A DNA stretch of 64,000 bases, taken from Solirubrobacteraceae bacterium. Lineage in GTDB: Bacteria > Actinomycetota > Thermoleophilia > Solirubrobacterales > Solirubrobacteraceae. Within the stretch, counting starts at the first letter, position 1; each line of letters opens with the position of its first letter. Under the pieces are notes generated by a model. That model worked only from the letters and a program-made list of their open reading frames with translations. It did not search any database and had not been told where the DNA came from. Location of the stretch: positions 1 through 64,000 of the forward strand of contig JAUJPF010000018.1 in assembly GCA_030447275.1 (NCBI GenBank). Reading direction: 5' to 3'. The position numbers were made by a program, and so were the translations under genes. This document shows, in pieces, positions 36,193 through 45,914 of this stretch.

Positions 36193-36959
36193 CGGAGGCG
36201 CTCCAGCTCGCGCGCGACGGCCTGCACGAGGACGCCGTCCGCCGCATGGAGGAAGAAGTGGTCACCGGGGAGCAGGCGGACGCCGCCGAAGGAGGCGGTC
36301 GTCTGCTCCGCCCACGCGGCTAGGTCGGCCTCTGCGACGACGGCGTCGAACCGGCCGCCGTACGCGGAGACAGGGCAGTCGAGCGGCTCGCCGGCCTCGT
36401 ACGCGTAGCTGTCGTACAGCTCGAGGTCGGCGCGCAGGTACGGCAGCAGCAGCGACTGCGCCTCGGCGGTCAGCGACGACGCGCGCGGTGCGCCGAGCTC
36501 CTCGAGCTGGGCGGCGACGGCGCTCTCGGCGAGCTCGGCGAGCGAGCCCGCGCTCATCGGCAGGTGCGGCGCCGGCGACGACGCGACGAGCAGCGCCAGC
36601 GGAGACGGCAGGCCTCGCGCGCGCACCTCGCGCGCCAGCTCGAAGCCGAGCAACGCGCCGAGGCTGTGGCCGAAGATCGCGTACGGGGTGTCGAGGTCGG
36701 ACTCGATCGCCGTCGCCAGCTCGTCGACGAGCGGCCTGACGCGCGTCCGCGGGCGTTCGCGCGTGCGCGGGCCACGGCCCGGAAGCTCGACCGCGGCGAC
36801 CTCGACGTCGGGGGGCAGCAGCGACGGCCACGTCGAGAAGACCTGCGGCCGCCCGCCGGCGTAGGCGAGGCACAGCAGGCGCAGCTCCCGCCCCGGGCGC
36901 TGCCGTGGCAGCCACAGCCACGGGTTCCCCGCCCGGACCGGCGCGGCCGCCGCGCTCAC
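36189..36959 (-). CDS. Type II thioesterase (NRPS arm)
   Basis: 256 residues from GTG 36957-36959, overlapping the NRPS stop. Motifs: LRLLCLAYAGGRPQVF, VAAVELPGRGPR, the nucleophile elbow IFGHSLGALLGFELA near residue 100, Asp region GGRFDAVV, and His in LPGDHFFL. Different in sequence from the thioesterase at 31.9 kb. As the NRPS lacks a built-in TE domain, this enzyme could handle release in addition to editing (inference). Confidence 0.9.
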   Translation of the reverse strand: MSAAAAPVRAGNPWLWLPRQRPGRELRLLCLAYAGGRPQVFSTWPSLLPPDVEVAAVELPGRGPRTRERPRTRVRPLVDELATAIESDLDTPYAIFGHSLGALLGFELAREVRARGLPSPLALLVASSPAPHLPMSAGSLAELAESAVAAQLEELGAPRASSLTAEAQSLLLPYLRADLELYDSYAYEAGEPLDCPVSAYGGRFDAVVAEADLAAWAEQTTASFGGVRLLPGDHFFLHAADGVLVQAVARELERLR

Positions 36960-39900
36960 GCCGCGGCCCCCGCGTAGAAGTCGCACAGGCCCGCGACCGT
37001 CATGTCGCCGAGCAGCGACTCGACCTCCGGCCGCGCGCCGAGCTCGCCCTCCAGGCGCAGCGCCAGCCGCACGACGTCCATGGAGTCGGCACCGAGGTTC
37101 ATCAGCGGCACGTCGGCGTCGACCGCGTCGATCCGCAGCGTGTCGCCCACGAGCGCGCGCACGCGGCCGGCGATCCCTCCGCCGTCCGCGTCCCCGCCGG
37201 CGGCGGCGGCGGCCCGCCGCCGGTCGGGCAGCGCGGCACGGTCGACCTTGCCGTTCGCGTTCAGCGGGATCGAGCGGACGCGGACGATCTGCGCGGGGAC
37301 CATCGACGCCGGCAGCAGCCGGCCGAGGTGCTCGCGCAGCGCCTCGTCGGAGACCTCGTCGCGCGGCACGATCCACGCGGCCAGCCGGCGGTCGTCGCGC
37401 GACGTGCCGCGCGCGGCGGCCGCGGCGGCGGCCACCGCGGCCAGGCGCTCGAGCGCCGCCTCGATCTCCCCCAGCTCGATCCGGTGACCGTGGACCTTGA
37501 CCTGGGCGTCGCGGCGCCCGAGGAACTCGATCTCCCCCGTCGGGCGGAAGCGACCGTAGTCGCCGCTGCGGTACAGCCGCTCGCCGGTGCGCGGATGGAA
37601 GAGGAACGCCGCGTGCGTCCTGCCGGGGTCGCGCCAGTAGCCGCGCGCCAGCCCACGACCGCCCACGTAGATCTCCCCCGCCGCCCACTCCGGCCGCGGC
37701 TCGAGGCGCTCGTCGAGGACGTGGAGCCGGTGGTTGGCCAGCGGCCGGCCGTACGGCACGCTGTCCCAGCCACTCCGCGGCCCGTCGACCACGTGCACGG
37801 CCTGCCAGATCGACGCCTCGGTCGGGCCGCCGAGGCTCACGACCTGCTCGCCCCCCAGCTGCGCGAGCCGCTCGGGGAGCGTCACCGGGATCCAGTCGCC
37901 GCTCATCATCACGAGCCGGAGCGCCTCCGGCAGGCCGCGGCCCTCGCCGACGAGGTGCTCGGCGAGCAGCTTCACCAGCGCGGGCACCGAGCTCCAGACC
38001 GTCACGCGCTCGGCGTCGCACAGCTCGGCCCAGTGCGCGGGGTCGCGGGCGCGCCCCGCGTCCGGCAGCACGAGCGCCGCCCCGGCGGCGAGCGTGCCGA
38101 AGAGGTCGTAGACCGACAGGTCGAAGCTCAGCGAGGAGACTCCGATCGCGCGGTCGTCGGGGCCGACGCCGAAACGCCGGTTGACGTCGAGGACCGTGTT
38201 CAGGGCCGCGCGGTGCTCGATCGTCACCCCCTTCGGCAGGCCGGTCGAGCCCGACGTGAACAGGACGTAGGCGACGTCGCCGGGCGTCGTCACGACGTCC
38301 GGCGCCGCGACGTCCTCGGGCGGCCGGTCGTCGACGGCGATCGTCTCCACGCCGTCGATGACGGGCGGCCGATCGCGGAGGTGCTCCTGCGTGAGCACGG
38401 TCGCCACCTGCCCGCGCTCGGCCATGTAGCGGCGGCGCTCCTCGGGCAGCGCCGGATCGAGCGGCAGGTACGGCGCGCCGGCGCGGACGACCGCGAGCGC
38501 GGCGACGGCCTGCTCCCAGCCCTTCTCCATCGCGATCGCGATCGGGCGCTCGCGCTCGGCGCCGCCGGCGACGAGGGCGGCGGCGAGCGCGCGCGACCGC
38601 GCCTCCAGCTCGCCGTACGTGAGCCGTCGGCCCCCGGCGACCACCGCGACGCGCTCGGGCGCGGCGGCGGCGCGCTCGAGGAAGCCGTCGTGCAGGTGCA
38701 CCTCCGGCAGGTCGACCGCCGTCGCGTTGAAGGCCGCGCGCCGCTCGCGCGCATCGGGCGGCAGCGCGACCGGGAACGGGTCGTCCCAGGCCGCCGGCTC
38801 GGCGGCGAGCCGGCGCAGCAGCGCGGCGTACGCCACGAACATCGCCTCGACCATCCCGTCGGGGAAGAGCCCTTCGACCCAGTCGAACGACAGGACGAGC
38901 CTGCCGCCGCGCTCGAGGACCTGGTGGTCGAGCCACACCTGCGGCGTCTGGGAGATGCCGTAGACCTGGCGCCCGAGCCGATCGAGCCCCTCCTCCGGGT
39001 CGATCCCCAGCACGCTCGTGAAGACGATCGGCATCAGGCCGTGCGACCGGCCGGCGCGGGCGCGCTCGCGCAGGACGCGCACGCCGTTGATCTGGCGGTG
39101 GTCGAGGTCCTCCCACAGCCGGCGCTGCGCGGCCCGGGCGCGCTCGCGGAACGAGCCGGCGCCCGCGGCATCGACCTCGAGCATGGTCAGCGACGTGAAG
39201 TCGCCGACCAGCTCGGGCATCTGCGGGTGGACCGGCGGGCGGTGGTACGTCGTCACGTTCACCGTGAAGCGCGGGGAGTCGGCCCACGCGGCGAGGACCT
39301 CGGAGAACGCGGCGCACAGCAGGCCCGACGGCGTCAGCTCCTCCTCGCCCGCGCGGCGCTTGATCCTCTGCCACGCCTCCGCCGTCAGCTCGTCGTGGTG
39401 GCGCACGAAGCGAACGGTCTCGAGCGTCTGCGGGTCGCGGGCGAGCGGCAGCTCCGGCGGGCCGGGCAGGTCGCGGCCGAGCCAGTAGTCGCGCGCGCGG
39501 CGGAACTCGTCGGAGTCCTCGAGGCGCTCGAGCGCGTGGATGTAGTCGCGGAAGCTCAGCTCGAGCGGCGCCGGCTCGAGCTCGGGGTCGTCGTAGAAGC
39601 GCACGAGGTCGCGCCCGAAGAGCGCCCAGCTCGCGGCGTCGGCGACGAGCAGGTCGATGCCGAAGTGCAGCCGCGCGGTGCGCTCGCCGGTGAGCGAGAT
39701 CCGCACGTCGAGGAGCGGCCAGACGTCGGTCGCCACCACCTGGTGCGACATCTCCTCGCGCCTGCGCGCGAGGCGCTCGGCACCGTCCTGGCCGCTCAGG
39801 TCCTCGACCGGGATCTCGATCGGCGGGACGTCCGGGAGGATCCGCTGGCGGCCCTCCGGGAGGACGATCGCTCGCAGCATGTCGTGGCGAGCGACGACGC

Positions 39901-42900
39901 GGTTGAGCGCCCGCTCGAAGCGCGCCACGTCGAGGTCCTCCGTGTCGATCTCGACGTAGTAGTGCGTCGAGACCTCGCTGAGCTGGAACAGGCCCGAGCG
40001 CCCGACGAGGTAGGCCTGCTGGATGTCGTTCAGCCCGAAGGGCTCGTGGCGACCGGCCGGGTCGGGGTCGACGCGGAGGCCGCCGGACGCGGTCGCCCCG
40101 GCGTCCGACACCTGGCGGCCGGCGGCGCGCGCAGCGGCGGCCGCGGCCGGCCGGCGCGCGGCGTCGCCGTCCTCGTCAGCCGGCTCCGCGTCGTCGCCGC
40201 CCGCGACGGACGCGGCGAGGCCCGCCACCGTCATCCCGCGCATCAGCGAGCGCAGCGGGACGTCGACGCCGAACCCCGCGTGCAGCTCGTCGTGGAGCGT
40301 CATCGCCGCCAGCGAGTCCAGGCCGAGGCGGTTGAGCGGGACGCGCAGCGCGACGAGCGGCTCGTCGAGGTCGAGCAGGCGGGCGACGCGCATGGACACC
40401 GCGATCTCGAGCGCGGCGCCGGTGGCGGGGCGCTCGTCGACGTGGCCGGCCGCCCGCCGCGCGAGCGCCTCGACCGCCTCGCGCCGCAGCGGAACGCCGC
40501 CCGGCCCGAGGCCGAGCCGTCCGTCGCGGACGAGGTCGGCCAGCGCGTCGGCCGGCCGGCCGTCCGCGGCCTGCGGCGCCTCGCCGGCCAGCGTCGCGAC
40601 GTCGGGCAGGGCGTCGCGGTCGACCTTGCCGTTCGCGGTGAGCGGGATGGCCCCGACGCGTGCGATCGCCGTCGGCACCATGTACTCGGGGACGAGGGCG
40701 GCGACGTGGTCCTGCAGATCGCGCTCGGAGGGCTCCTGACCGCTCTCGGGCACGTGGTAGGCGACGAGGCGCCGGTCTCCGCGCGGGTCGCCGGCCACGT
40801 TCGCGACGGCGCTCCGGACCCCGGGATGGCGCTCGAGCGCGGTCTCGACCTCGCCCAGCTCGATCCGGTGACCGTGCACCTTGACCTGCGCGTCGCGGCG
40901 GCCGAGGAACTCGACGTCCCCGCTGGGCCGGTAGCGGGCGAAGTCGCCCGTGCGGTACAGGCGCTCGCCGGTGCGCGGATGGAAGAGGAAGGCCGCGTGC
41001 GTCTTCGCCGGGTCGCGCCAGTAGCCGCGCGCGAGTCCGTCGCCCGCGATGAACAGCTCGCCCGGCACCCAGTCGGGCCGCGGCTCGAGCCGCTCGTCGA
41101 GCACGTGGAAGCGCTGATTCGTCAGCGGGCGCCCGTACGGGATGCTGTCCCAGCCGGGCTCGGGCCCGGTCGTCGGGTGGAAGTTCGACCAGATCGACGC
41201 CTCGGTCGCGCCCCCGAGCCCGTAGACCCGCACCCCGTCGCCCATCGCGCACAGCCGCGCGGGGAGGGTGACCGGGATCCAGTCCCCGCTCATCATCACC
41301 ACGCGCAGCGCGTCCGGCAGCGGGCGGTCGTGGCTCTCGAGGTGGTCGACGAGCAGCTTCACGAGCGCCGGCACCGAGCTCCACAGGGTCACGCCCTCGG
41401 CCGCGCAGAGGTCGGCCCACGCCCCCGGGTCGCGCGCCGACCCCGGATCCGGGACGACGACCGCGCCGCCCGCGGCGAGCACGCCGAAGACGTCGTACAC
41501 CGAGAGGTCGAAGCTCAGCGACGAGATCGCGATCGCGCGGTCGTCCGCGCCGACGCCGAACCGGCGGTTGACGTCGAGCACGGTGTTCAGCGCGCTGCGG
41601 TGCTCGATCGTCACGCCCTTCGGCACGCCGGTCGAGCCCGACGTGAAGATGACGTAGGCGACATCGGAGGGGGCGCTCGCCGGCTCGGGGGCCTCGGTGT
41701 CGCCGTCGTCGTCGTCCTCGCCGCCGAGAGCGATCGTCGCGATCCCCTCCGGCAGCGGAAGGCGCCCCATCAGGTGGGGCTGGGCCAGGACGGTCCCGAC
41801 CTGCCCGTGCTCGACGAGGTAGCGGACCCGCGGCTCCGGCAGCGCCGGGTCGATCGGCAGGTACGGCGCGCCGGCGCGCAGCACCCCGAGCACCGCGACG
41901 ACCTGCTCCCACCCCTTCTCCATCGCGACGCCGATGGGGCGGTCGGCGCGGGCGCCCGCCGCCGCGAGCCGGGCGGCGAGAGCACGCGAACGCGCCTCGA
42001 GCTCGCCGTAGCTGAGGCGGGCGCCGGCGGAGACGACCGCGGTCCGGTCGGGGTCCTCGCGGACGCGGTCGAGGAACGGCGCATGCAGGAGGCGCTCGGC
42101 AACCGGGCCGACGGTGGCGTTCGCGGCGGCGCGGCGCTCGCGCTGATCGGCGGGCAGGCGAACCGGGAACGGGTCGGTCCAGGCTGCGCCGTCGGTGGCA
42201 AGGCCGCGCAGCAGGTCGCCCAGCGCGGACGCGAGCGCTCCGACCACGCCTTCCGGGAACAGCCCGTCCACCGCTTCGAGGGCGAAGGTGAGCGCGCCGT
42301 CGCGTTCGACGGGTCGGCAGTCGAGCGTCGTGCCCGCGGGCGGATCGGGAGCGTCCGGCGCGAGGAGCGCGAACGCGATCGCCGGCCCGTCGTGTGCCGC
42401 CGCGGGCGCGTCGATCGCCTCCCACAGGCGGCGCTGAAGCGCGCGCGAGCGCTGGACGAGCGAGGCGCCGTCGGACGGACCGGCCGCGACGGCGGCTGAC
42501 CCGACGTCCGCGCCGCCCGCACCCCGGACCACGATCGAGAACGACGCGGTCTCGCTCCAGCGCCCGAGGACCTCGGCGAACGCGCCACAGAGGACGGCCG
42601 ACGGCGTCAGCCCCGCCTCGCGCGCCCGCTCGCGCAGCCGGCCCCACGCCTCCGGAGCGAGCTCGACCCGGGGCTCGACCGCCGTGCGGGCGTCGCCGGC
42701 GGCGGGCTCGCGCGCGCGCGGAAGCTGGGGCGGCGGCGGTGCGTCGACGGCGGCCGATCGCGGCGCGCCGTCGTCGCGCGGCGTCGCCGCGGGGGCGCCC
42801 GACCCGCCGTTGCCTCCCCCACCTTCGAGCGCCGCCGCGAGGCGCCGCGGATCGCCGGCGAGGTCGGCCTCGAGCGCGCCGGCGACCGCGGCCGATGGCT

Positions 42901-44767
42901 CGTCGGCGAGGCGGGACAGCGGAACCGCGAGCCCGGCTGCGCGCAGGCGCGCTCCCAGCGCAGCGATCTGCGGCACGTCGAGCCCCCGCCGGGCGAGCGG
43001 GATCGCGTCGTCGCCGCCGGAGGCGCCGAGGGCCCGTGCCTCCCGTACGATCCTCGCGGCGAGGGCCCGGCGGCGCGCATCGCTGTCGGGCGCGCCGCGG
43101 ACGCTCGCGACCTCGACCCCGTCGGCCGACATGAGGACGTCACCGCGGTCGTCGAGGACCTGGAGGTCGATCCCACGGCCGTCGGGCGCGCGGCGCGCAT
43201 GGACCCACGCCGGCGACCCGCCCCCGCCGTCGTCGCCGGCCGCCGCGCGGAGCCGCCGGACGGAGACCGGCGCCGGCGGCGCCTGACCCGCATCGCCGTT
43301 GCGCACCGCGGCCGCCACGGCGGCGTGGAGGGCCGCATCGACCGCGCGCGCAGCGTCGCCGTCCGCGTGCACCCCGCAGACCGCCTCGTTCGCCCCCGCA
43401 CGCAGGCGCTCGACGTGCTCGCCGCCGGGCACGGACAGCCCGTGCGTGCGCAGCGCGTCCAGCACCTCGCCGGCCGCCAGCTCGCCGCCGCAGCGCGCCA
43501 GCAGGTCCTCGGCCGGAGCCTGCGGTCGCCCAGGTCCCCCGCGGGGGTCGCGCGCGACGGTCGCCGTCCACCGCGGGGCCCACCCACCGGCCTCGCGGAC
43601 CAGCAGCTCGACGCGCACCTCGCGCGGGGCGTCACGGTGGAGGTCATCGGGCGTGCGCGTCACCGTCAGCCGCAGCGGGTCCGGCTCGTCGAGCGGCACG
43701 ACGAGGTCGCCCGGTGGATCCGGGGCGCGAAGCTCGTGCGCGCCGCCGCCCAGCACCGAGCCCGCGGCGCGCCCCGCGGCGCGCCAGACCGCCGGCATGG
43801 GCACGACGAACCCCGCGATCAGCGGCGCCTCGGCGGGAGGGCCGTCGCTCAGGCCCTCGGGCCGCAGCTCGAGCACCTCGGCGCCGGGCCAGCCCGCGAC
43901 GCGGCGCCCGACGCCCGCCGCCGGCCGCGGCAGCCGCGCGTCGGTCCCGGCGGGGCCGAGCAGGGCGTCCCAGTCGAGGTCGCATCCGAGCGCGAACGCC
44001 CGCGCCGCCGCGGCGACCATGCTCGCCCGCCCGCCGGCGCCGGAGTGGCACGAGGAGACCACGTTCGACCCGCGAGCCGGCGCCGCGCCCGGGTCGAGCG
44101 CCAGGACGACGTCGGCGGGGAGGCTCGCGAGGTCGAGCGCGGGCACCGGGGCCGCGCCGCCCGCGCCGCGCACGACCCGGCTCAGGGCCTCCTCCAGCGA
44201 CGCGCCGCCGCGAATCGCGGCGACGACGGGATCCGCGGCCCCCGCGCCGGCGACCACGTCTGCCTGCACGCCCCAGCTCTCCCACAGCGCCGCCAGGGCG
44301 ATCTGCACCGCTGCACCGGCGACGCGCGCGCGTTCCGGGCTCCACTCCGGCTCCGCGGCGACCAGAGCCCGCAACGGCGACCACCCGGCCTCGGCGGCGA
44401 CGATCCGGTCGCACGCCTCGAACCGGGCCAGGAACGCCTCCTCCTCCAGGAGCAGCGCCGAAGCGCGGGGCGGGCCGTCGCCACCCTGGTCGAGCGCCGC
44501 CAACGCGACGCGCGCGCCGCCGGCGACCGCGCCGGCGTCGCCGGCGTCGAGCAGCTCGCCCGCCCGCCGCGCCAGCTCGGCCGCGGACGACCCCGCGAGC
44601 GCCACGCGGTACGGCCCCTCACACGCCCGAGCCGCGGTCACGCACAGGTCGGCAGCGGTGAACGTCCGGCCGTGGAGCGTGAGCATGTCGCGCGCCTCAC
44701 GCAGCAGCGCCCGCAGCTCGCGCGGGCTGCGCGCCGCCAGCGGCAGGGCGAGCGCGCGATCAGCCAT
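36956..44767 (-). CDS. Non-ribosomal peptide synthetase, two cysteine-type modules with degenerate N-terminus
   Basis: 2603 residues. Residues 1-890 hold degenerate pieces: AT-like with GAGAAD where GHSxGE should be (about 169), DH-like without the catalytic His (about 290-580), a carrier-like unit with LDV in place of LDS (about 597), and a Cy C-half lacking QTPQVxLD. Then A1 (about 900-1390; TSGSTGVPKG, SLSFDLSVYDVF), PCP1 (LGLDSLAAM, about 1483), a complete Cy2 (about 1575-2020; NDIQQAYLVGR, DLLVAD, VGDFTSLTML, SQTPQVWLDHQ), A2 (about 2030-2515), PCP2 (LGADSMDVV, about 2559). By position both A domains read DLYSMSLIWK, close to the cysteine code DLYNLSLIWK. So two Cys and two thiazolines are predicted. 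No TE, epimerase or methyltransferase domain. Confidence 0.9.
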   Translation of the reverse strand: MADRALALPLAARSPRELRALLREARDMLTLHGRTFTAADLCVTAARACEGPYRVALAGSSAAELARRAGELLDAGDAGAVAGGARVALAALDQGGDGPPRASALLLEEEAFLARFEACDRIVAAEAGWSPLRALVAAEPEWSPERARVAGAAVQIALAALWESWGVQADVVAGAGAADPVVAAIRGGASLEEALSRVVRGAGGAAPVPALDLASLPADVVLALDPGAAPARGSNVVSSCHSGAGGRASMVAAAARAFALGCDLDWDALLGPAGTDARLPRPAAGVGRRVAGWPGAEVLELRPEGLSDGPPAEAPLIAGFVVPMPAVWRAAGRAAGSVLGGGAHELRAPDPPGDLVVPLDEPDPLRLTVTRTPDDLHRDAPREVRVELLVREAGGWAPRWTATVARDPRGGPGRPQAPAEDLLARCGGELAAGEVLDALRTHGLSVPGGEHVERLRAGANEAVCGVHADGDAARAVDAALHAAVAAAVRNGDAGQAPPAPVSVRRLRAAAGDDGGGGSPAWVHARRAPDGRGIDLQVLDDRGDVLMSADGVEVASVRGAPDSDARRRALAARIVREARALGASGGDDAIPLARRGLDVPQIAALGARLRAAGLAVPLSRLADEPSAAVAGALEADLAGDPRRLAAALEGGGGNGGSGAPAATPRDDGAPRSAAVDAPPPPQLPRAREPAAGDARTAVEPRVELAPEAWGRLRERAREAGLTPSAVLCGAFAEVLGRWSETASFSIVVRGAGGADVGSAAVAAGPSDGASLVQRSRALQRRLWEAIDAPAAAHDGPAIAFALLAPDAPDPPAGTTLDCRPVERDGALTFALEAVDGLFPEGVVGALASALGDLLRGLATDGAAWTDPFPVRLPADQRERRAAANATVGPVAERLLHAPFLDRVREDPDRTAVVSAGARLSYGELEARSRALAARLAAAGARADRPIGVAMEKGWEQVVAVLGVLRAGAPYLPIDPALPEPRVRYLVEHGQVGTVLAQPHLMGRLPLPEGIATIALGGEDDDDGDTEAPEPASAPSDVAYVIFTSGSTGVPKGVTIEHRSALNTVLDVNRRFGVGADDRAIAISSLSFDLSVYDVFGVLAAGGAVVVPDPGSARDPGAWADLCAAEGVTLWSSVPALVKLLVDHLESHDRPLPDALRVVMMSGDWIPVTLPARLCAMGDGVRVYGLGGATEASIWSNFHPTTGPEPGWDSIPYGRPLTNQRFHVLDERLEPRPDWVPGELFIAGDGLARGYWRDPAKTHAAFLFHPRTGERLYRTGDFARYRPSGDVEFLGRRDAQVKVHGHRIELGEVETALERHPGVRSAVANVAGDPRGDRRLVAYHVPESGQEPSERDLQDHVAALVPEYMVPTAIARVGAIPLTANGKVDRDALPDVATLAGEAPQAADGRPADALADLVRDGRLGLGPGGVPLRREAVEALARRAAGHVDERPATGAALEIAVSMRVARLLDLDEPLVALRVPLNRLGLDSLAAMTLHDELHAGFGVDVPLRSLMRGMTVAGLAASVAGGDDAEPADEDGDAARRPAAAAAARAAGRQVSDAGATASGGLRVDPDPAGRHEPFGLNDIQQAYLVGRSGLFQLSEVSTHYYVEIDTEDLDVARFERALNRVVARHDMLRAIVLPEGRQRILPDVPPIEIPVEDLSGQDGAERLARRREEMSHQVVATDVWPLLDVRISLTGERTARLHFGIDLLVADAASWALFGRDLVRFYDDPELEPAPLELSFRDYIHALERLEDSDEFRRARDYWLGRDLPGPPELPLARDPQTLETVRFVRHHDELTAEAWQRIKRRAGEEELTPSGLLCAAFSEVLAAWADSPRFTVNVTTYHRPPVHPQMPELVGDFTSLTMLEVDAAGAGSFRERARAAQRRLWEDLDHRQINGVRVLRERARAGRSHGLMPIVFTSVLGIDPEEGLDRLGRQVYGISQTPQVWLDHQVLERGGRLVLSFDWVEGLFPDGMVEAMFVAYAALLRRLAAEPAAWDDPFPVALPPDARERRAAFNATAVDLPEVHLHDGFLERAAAAPERVAVVAGGRRLTYGELEARSRALAAALVAGGAERERPIAIAMEKGWEQAVAALAVVRAGAPYLPLDPALPEERRRYMAERGQVATVLTQEHLRDRPPVIDGVETIAVDDRPPEDVAAPDVVTTPGDVAYVLFTSGSTGLPKGVTIEHRAALNTVLDVNRRFGVGPDDRAIGVSSLSFDLSVYDLFGTLAAGAALVLPDAGRARDPAHWAELCDAERVTVWSSVPALVKLLAEHLVGEGRGLPEALRLVMMSGDWIPVTLPERLAQLGGEQVVSLGGPTEASIWQAVHVVDGPRSGWDSVPYGRPLANHRLHVLDERLEPRPEWAAGEIYVGGRGLARGYWRDPGRTHAAFLFHPRTGERLYRSGDYGRFRPTGEIEFLGRRDAQVKVHGHRIELGEIEAALERLAAVAAAAAAARGTSRDDRRLAAWIVPRDEVSDEALREHLGRLLPASMVPAQIVRVRSIPLNANGKVDRAALPDRRRAAAAAGGDADGGGIAGRVRALVGDTLRIDAVDADVPLMNLGADSMDVVRLALRLEGELGARPEVESLLGDMTVAGLCDFYAGAAA

Positions 44768-45902
44768 GCACGGGCTCGCGCTCGCGGGTCGGCGCGGGCG
44801 GCGGCGCGTCGAGCTGCCACGCGACGCCGCGGCCGGCCAGCTCGTCCATGAACGCTCCCGGATCGACGACGTCGCAGAGGTAGCGGCACCCGTGCTCGCT
44901 CAGCCGCCCGTCGAGGAGCATCTCGACGCCGATCGCACAGACGAGGCCGGTGATCCGGTAGTGGCGGCGCTCCACGACCGTGACCGCGGCACGCGCGGGC
45001 GCACCGTCGCGCCGTCCGGCGGCCCGCGCGGCGAGCACGCCGATCCCGCTCGCGGGGCGGCCGCTGCGGGCGTCGCGCGCGGTCGCCGCGCGCAGCAGGC
45101 GCGCGGCGACGTGCGGGCGCGGCCCGACGAGGGCCGCGCCCGCCGCCATCGCGGCGCCCGTGAGCGGCGAGCCGAGCGGGGCGACCCAGCACGCGACGTC
45201 GGCGTCGCTCCCGCGGGCGAACTCCCGCAGCTCGCTCATGAAGCACATGAACGCCAGCCGCCCCCCGATCGGGTCGGGCAGCGCGACGCGGCGCCACGCC
45301 GACGGCTGCGCGAGCCGTCGCTCGACGACAGCGCCGCGCGAGTACCCGAACGGGCCCGGGTAGCGCGAGAACAGCGAGAGGGCGTCCTCGAAGCCGGTGT
45401 CCGACCAGACGTTGCTGTCACCGCAGAACAGGTCCACCGCCTCGACCGCGACGCCGGAGGCCCGCGCGACGGAGTCCACCCAGCGGACGAGGATTCCGGA
45501 GAGGCCCGGTATCCACCCCGCGTAGAAGATCGTCGCGAGGCCGCGCTCGGCGGGCTCGCCCCAGCGGTCGACCAGGTCGGCGACGACCTCCTCGTCGCCG
45601 CCGGGATCGACGTAGTGCGCACCGGCCGCCACCGCTGCGCGCGCCACCCGGTCGCGAACGGCCGCCGACGGGCCCGCGCAGTTGACGACGACGTCGCAGT
45701 CGGCGCACAGCGCGGCGAGCGAGCGGCCGTCGAAGACATCGACCGCCCGCACGGCGTCCGCGCCCGCCACGGCGGCGCGCACGCGCGCCGGATCTCGGCC
45801 GGCCAGGACGAGCGCGCCGGCGCCCCGCGCCGCCAGCTCCTCCGCCACGACGCGGCCCGTCGCCCCGGAGGCGCCGATGACGCCGATGGTCGCGTCGCGC
45901 AC
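44760..45902 (-). CDS. Saccharopine-dehydrogenase-like NADP-binding oxidoreductase
   Basis: 380 residues. N-terminal GVIGASGATGRVVAEEL is the cofactor site, and VVNCAGPSAAVRDRV, HYVDPGGDEEVV and IFYAGWIPGLSG follow, as in the saccharopine-dehydrogenase-like fold that also contains trans-acting enoyl reductases. It overlaps the NRPS start by 8 bases and lies 12 bases after the ACP. In thiazoline pathways an NADPH-dependent enzyme reduces one ring to thiazolidine (YbtU/PchG are of a different fold). A similar job here is inference; an enoyl-reductase role is equally possible. Confidence 0.75.
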   Translation of the reverse strand: MRDATIGVIGASGATGRVVAEELAARGAGALVLAGRDPARVRAAVAGADAVRAVDVFDGRSLAALCADCDVVVNCAGPSAAVRDRVARAAVAAGAHYVDPGGDEEVVADLVDRWGEPAERGLATIFYAGWIPGLSGILVRWVDSVARASGVAVEAVDLFCGDSNVWSDTGFEDALSLFSRYPGPFGYSRGAVVERRLAQPSAWRRVALPDPIGGRLAFMCFMSELREFARGSDADVACWVAPLGSPLTGAAMAAGAALVGPRPHVAARLLRAATARDARSGRPASGIGVLAARAAGRRDGAPARAAVTVVERRHYRITGLVCAIGVEMLLDGRLSEHGCRYLCDVVDPGAFMDELAGRGVAWQLDAPPPAPTREREPVHG

Positions 45903-45914
45903 GGCCGGCGCCCG

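Noticed and set aside
36905..42499. A 1864-codon open frame on the plus strand opposite the NRPS
   Set aside because: It is the mirror of the NRPS in a GC-rich genome: Arg/Asp/Val/His-rich, no domain, and the opposite strand has clear A, Cy and carrier motifs.
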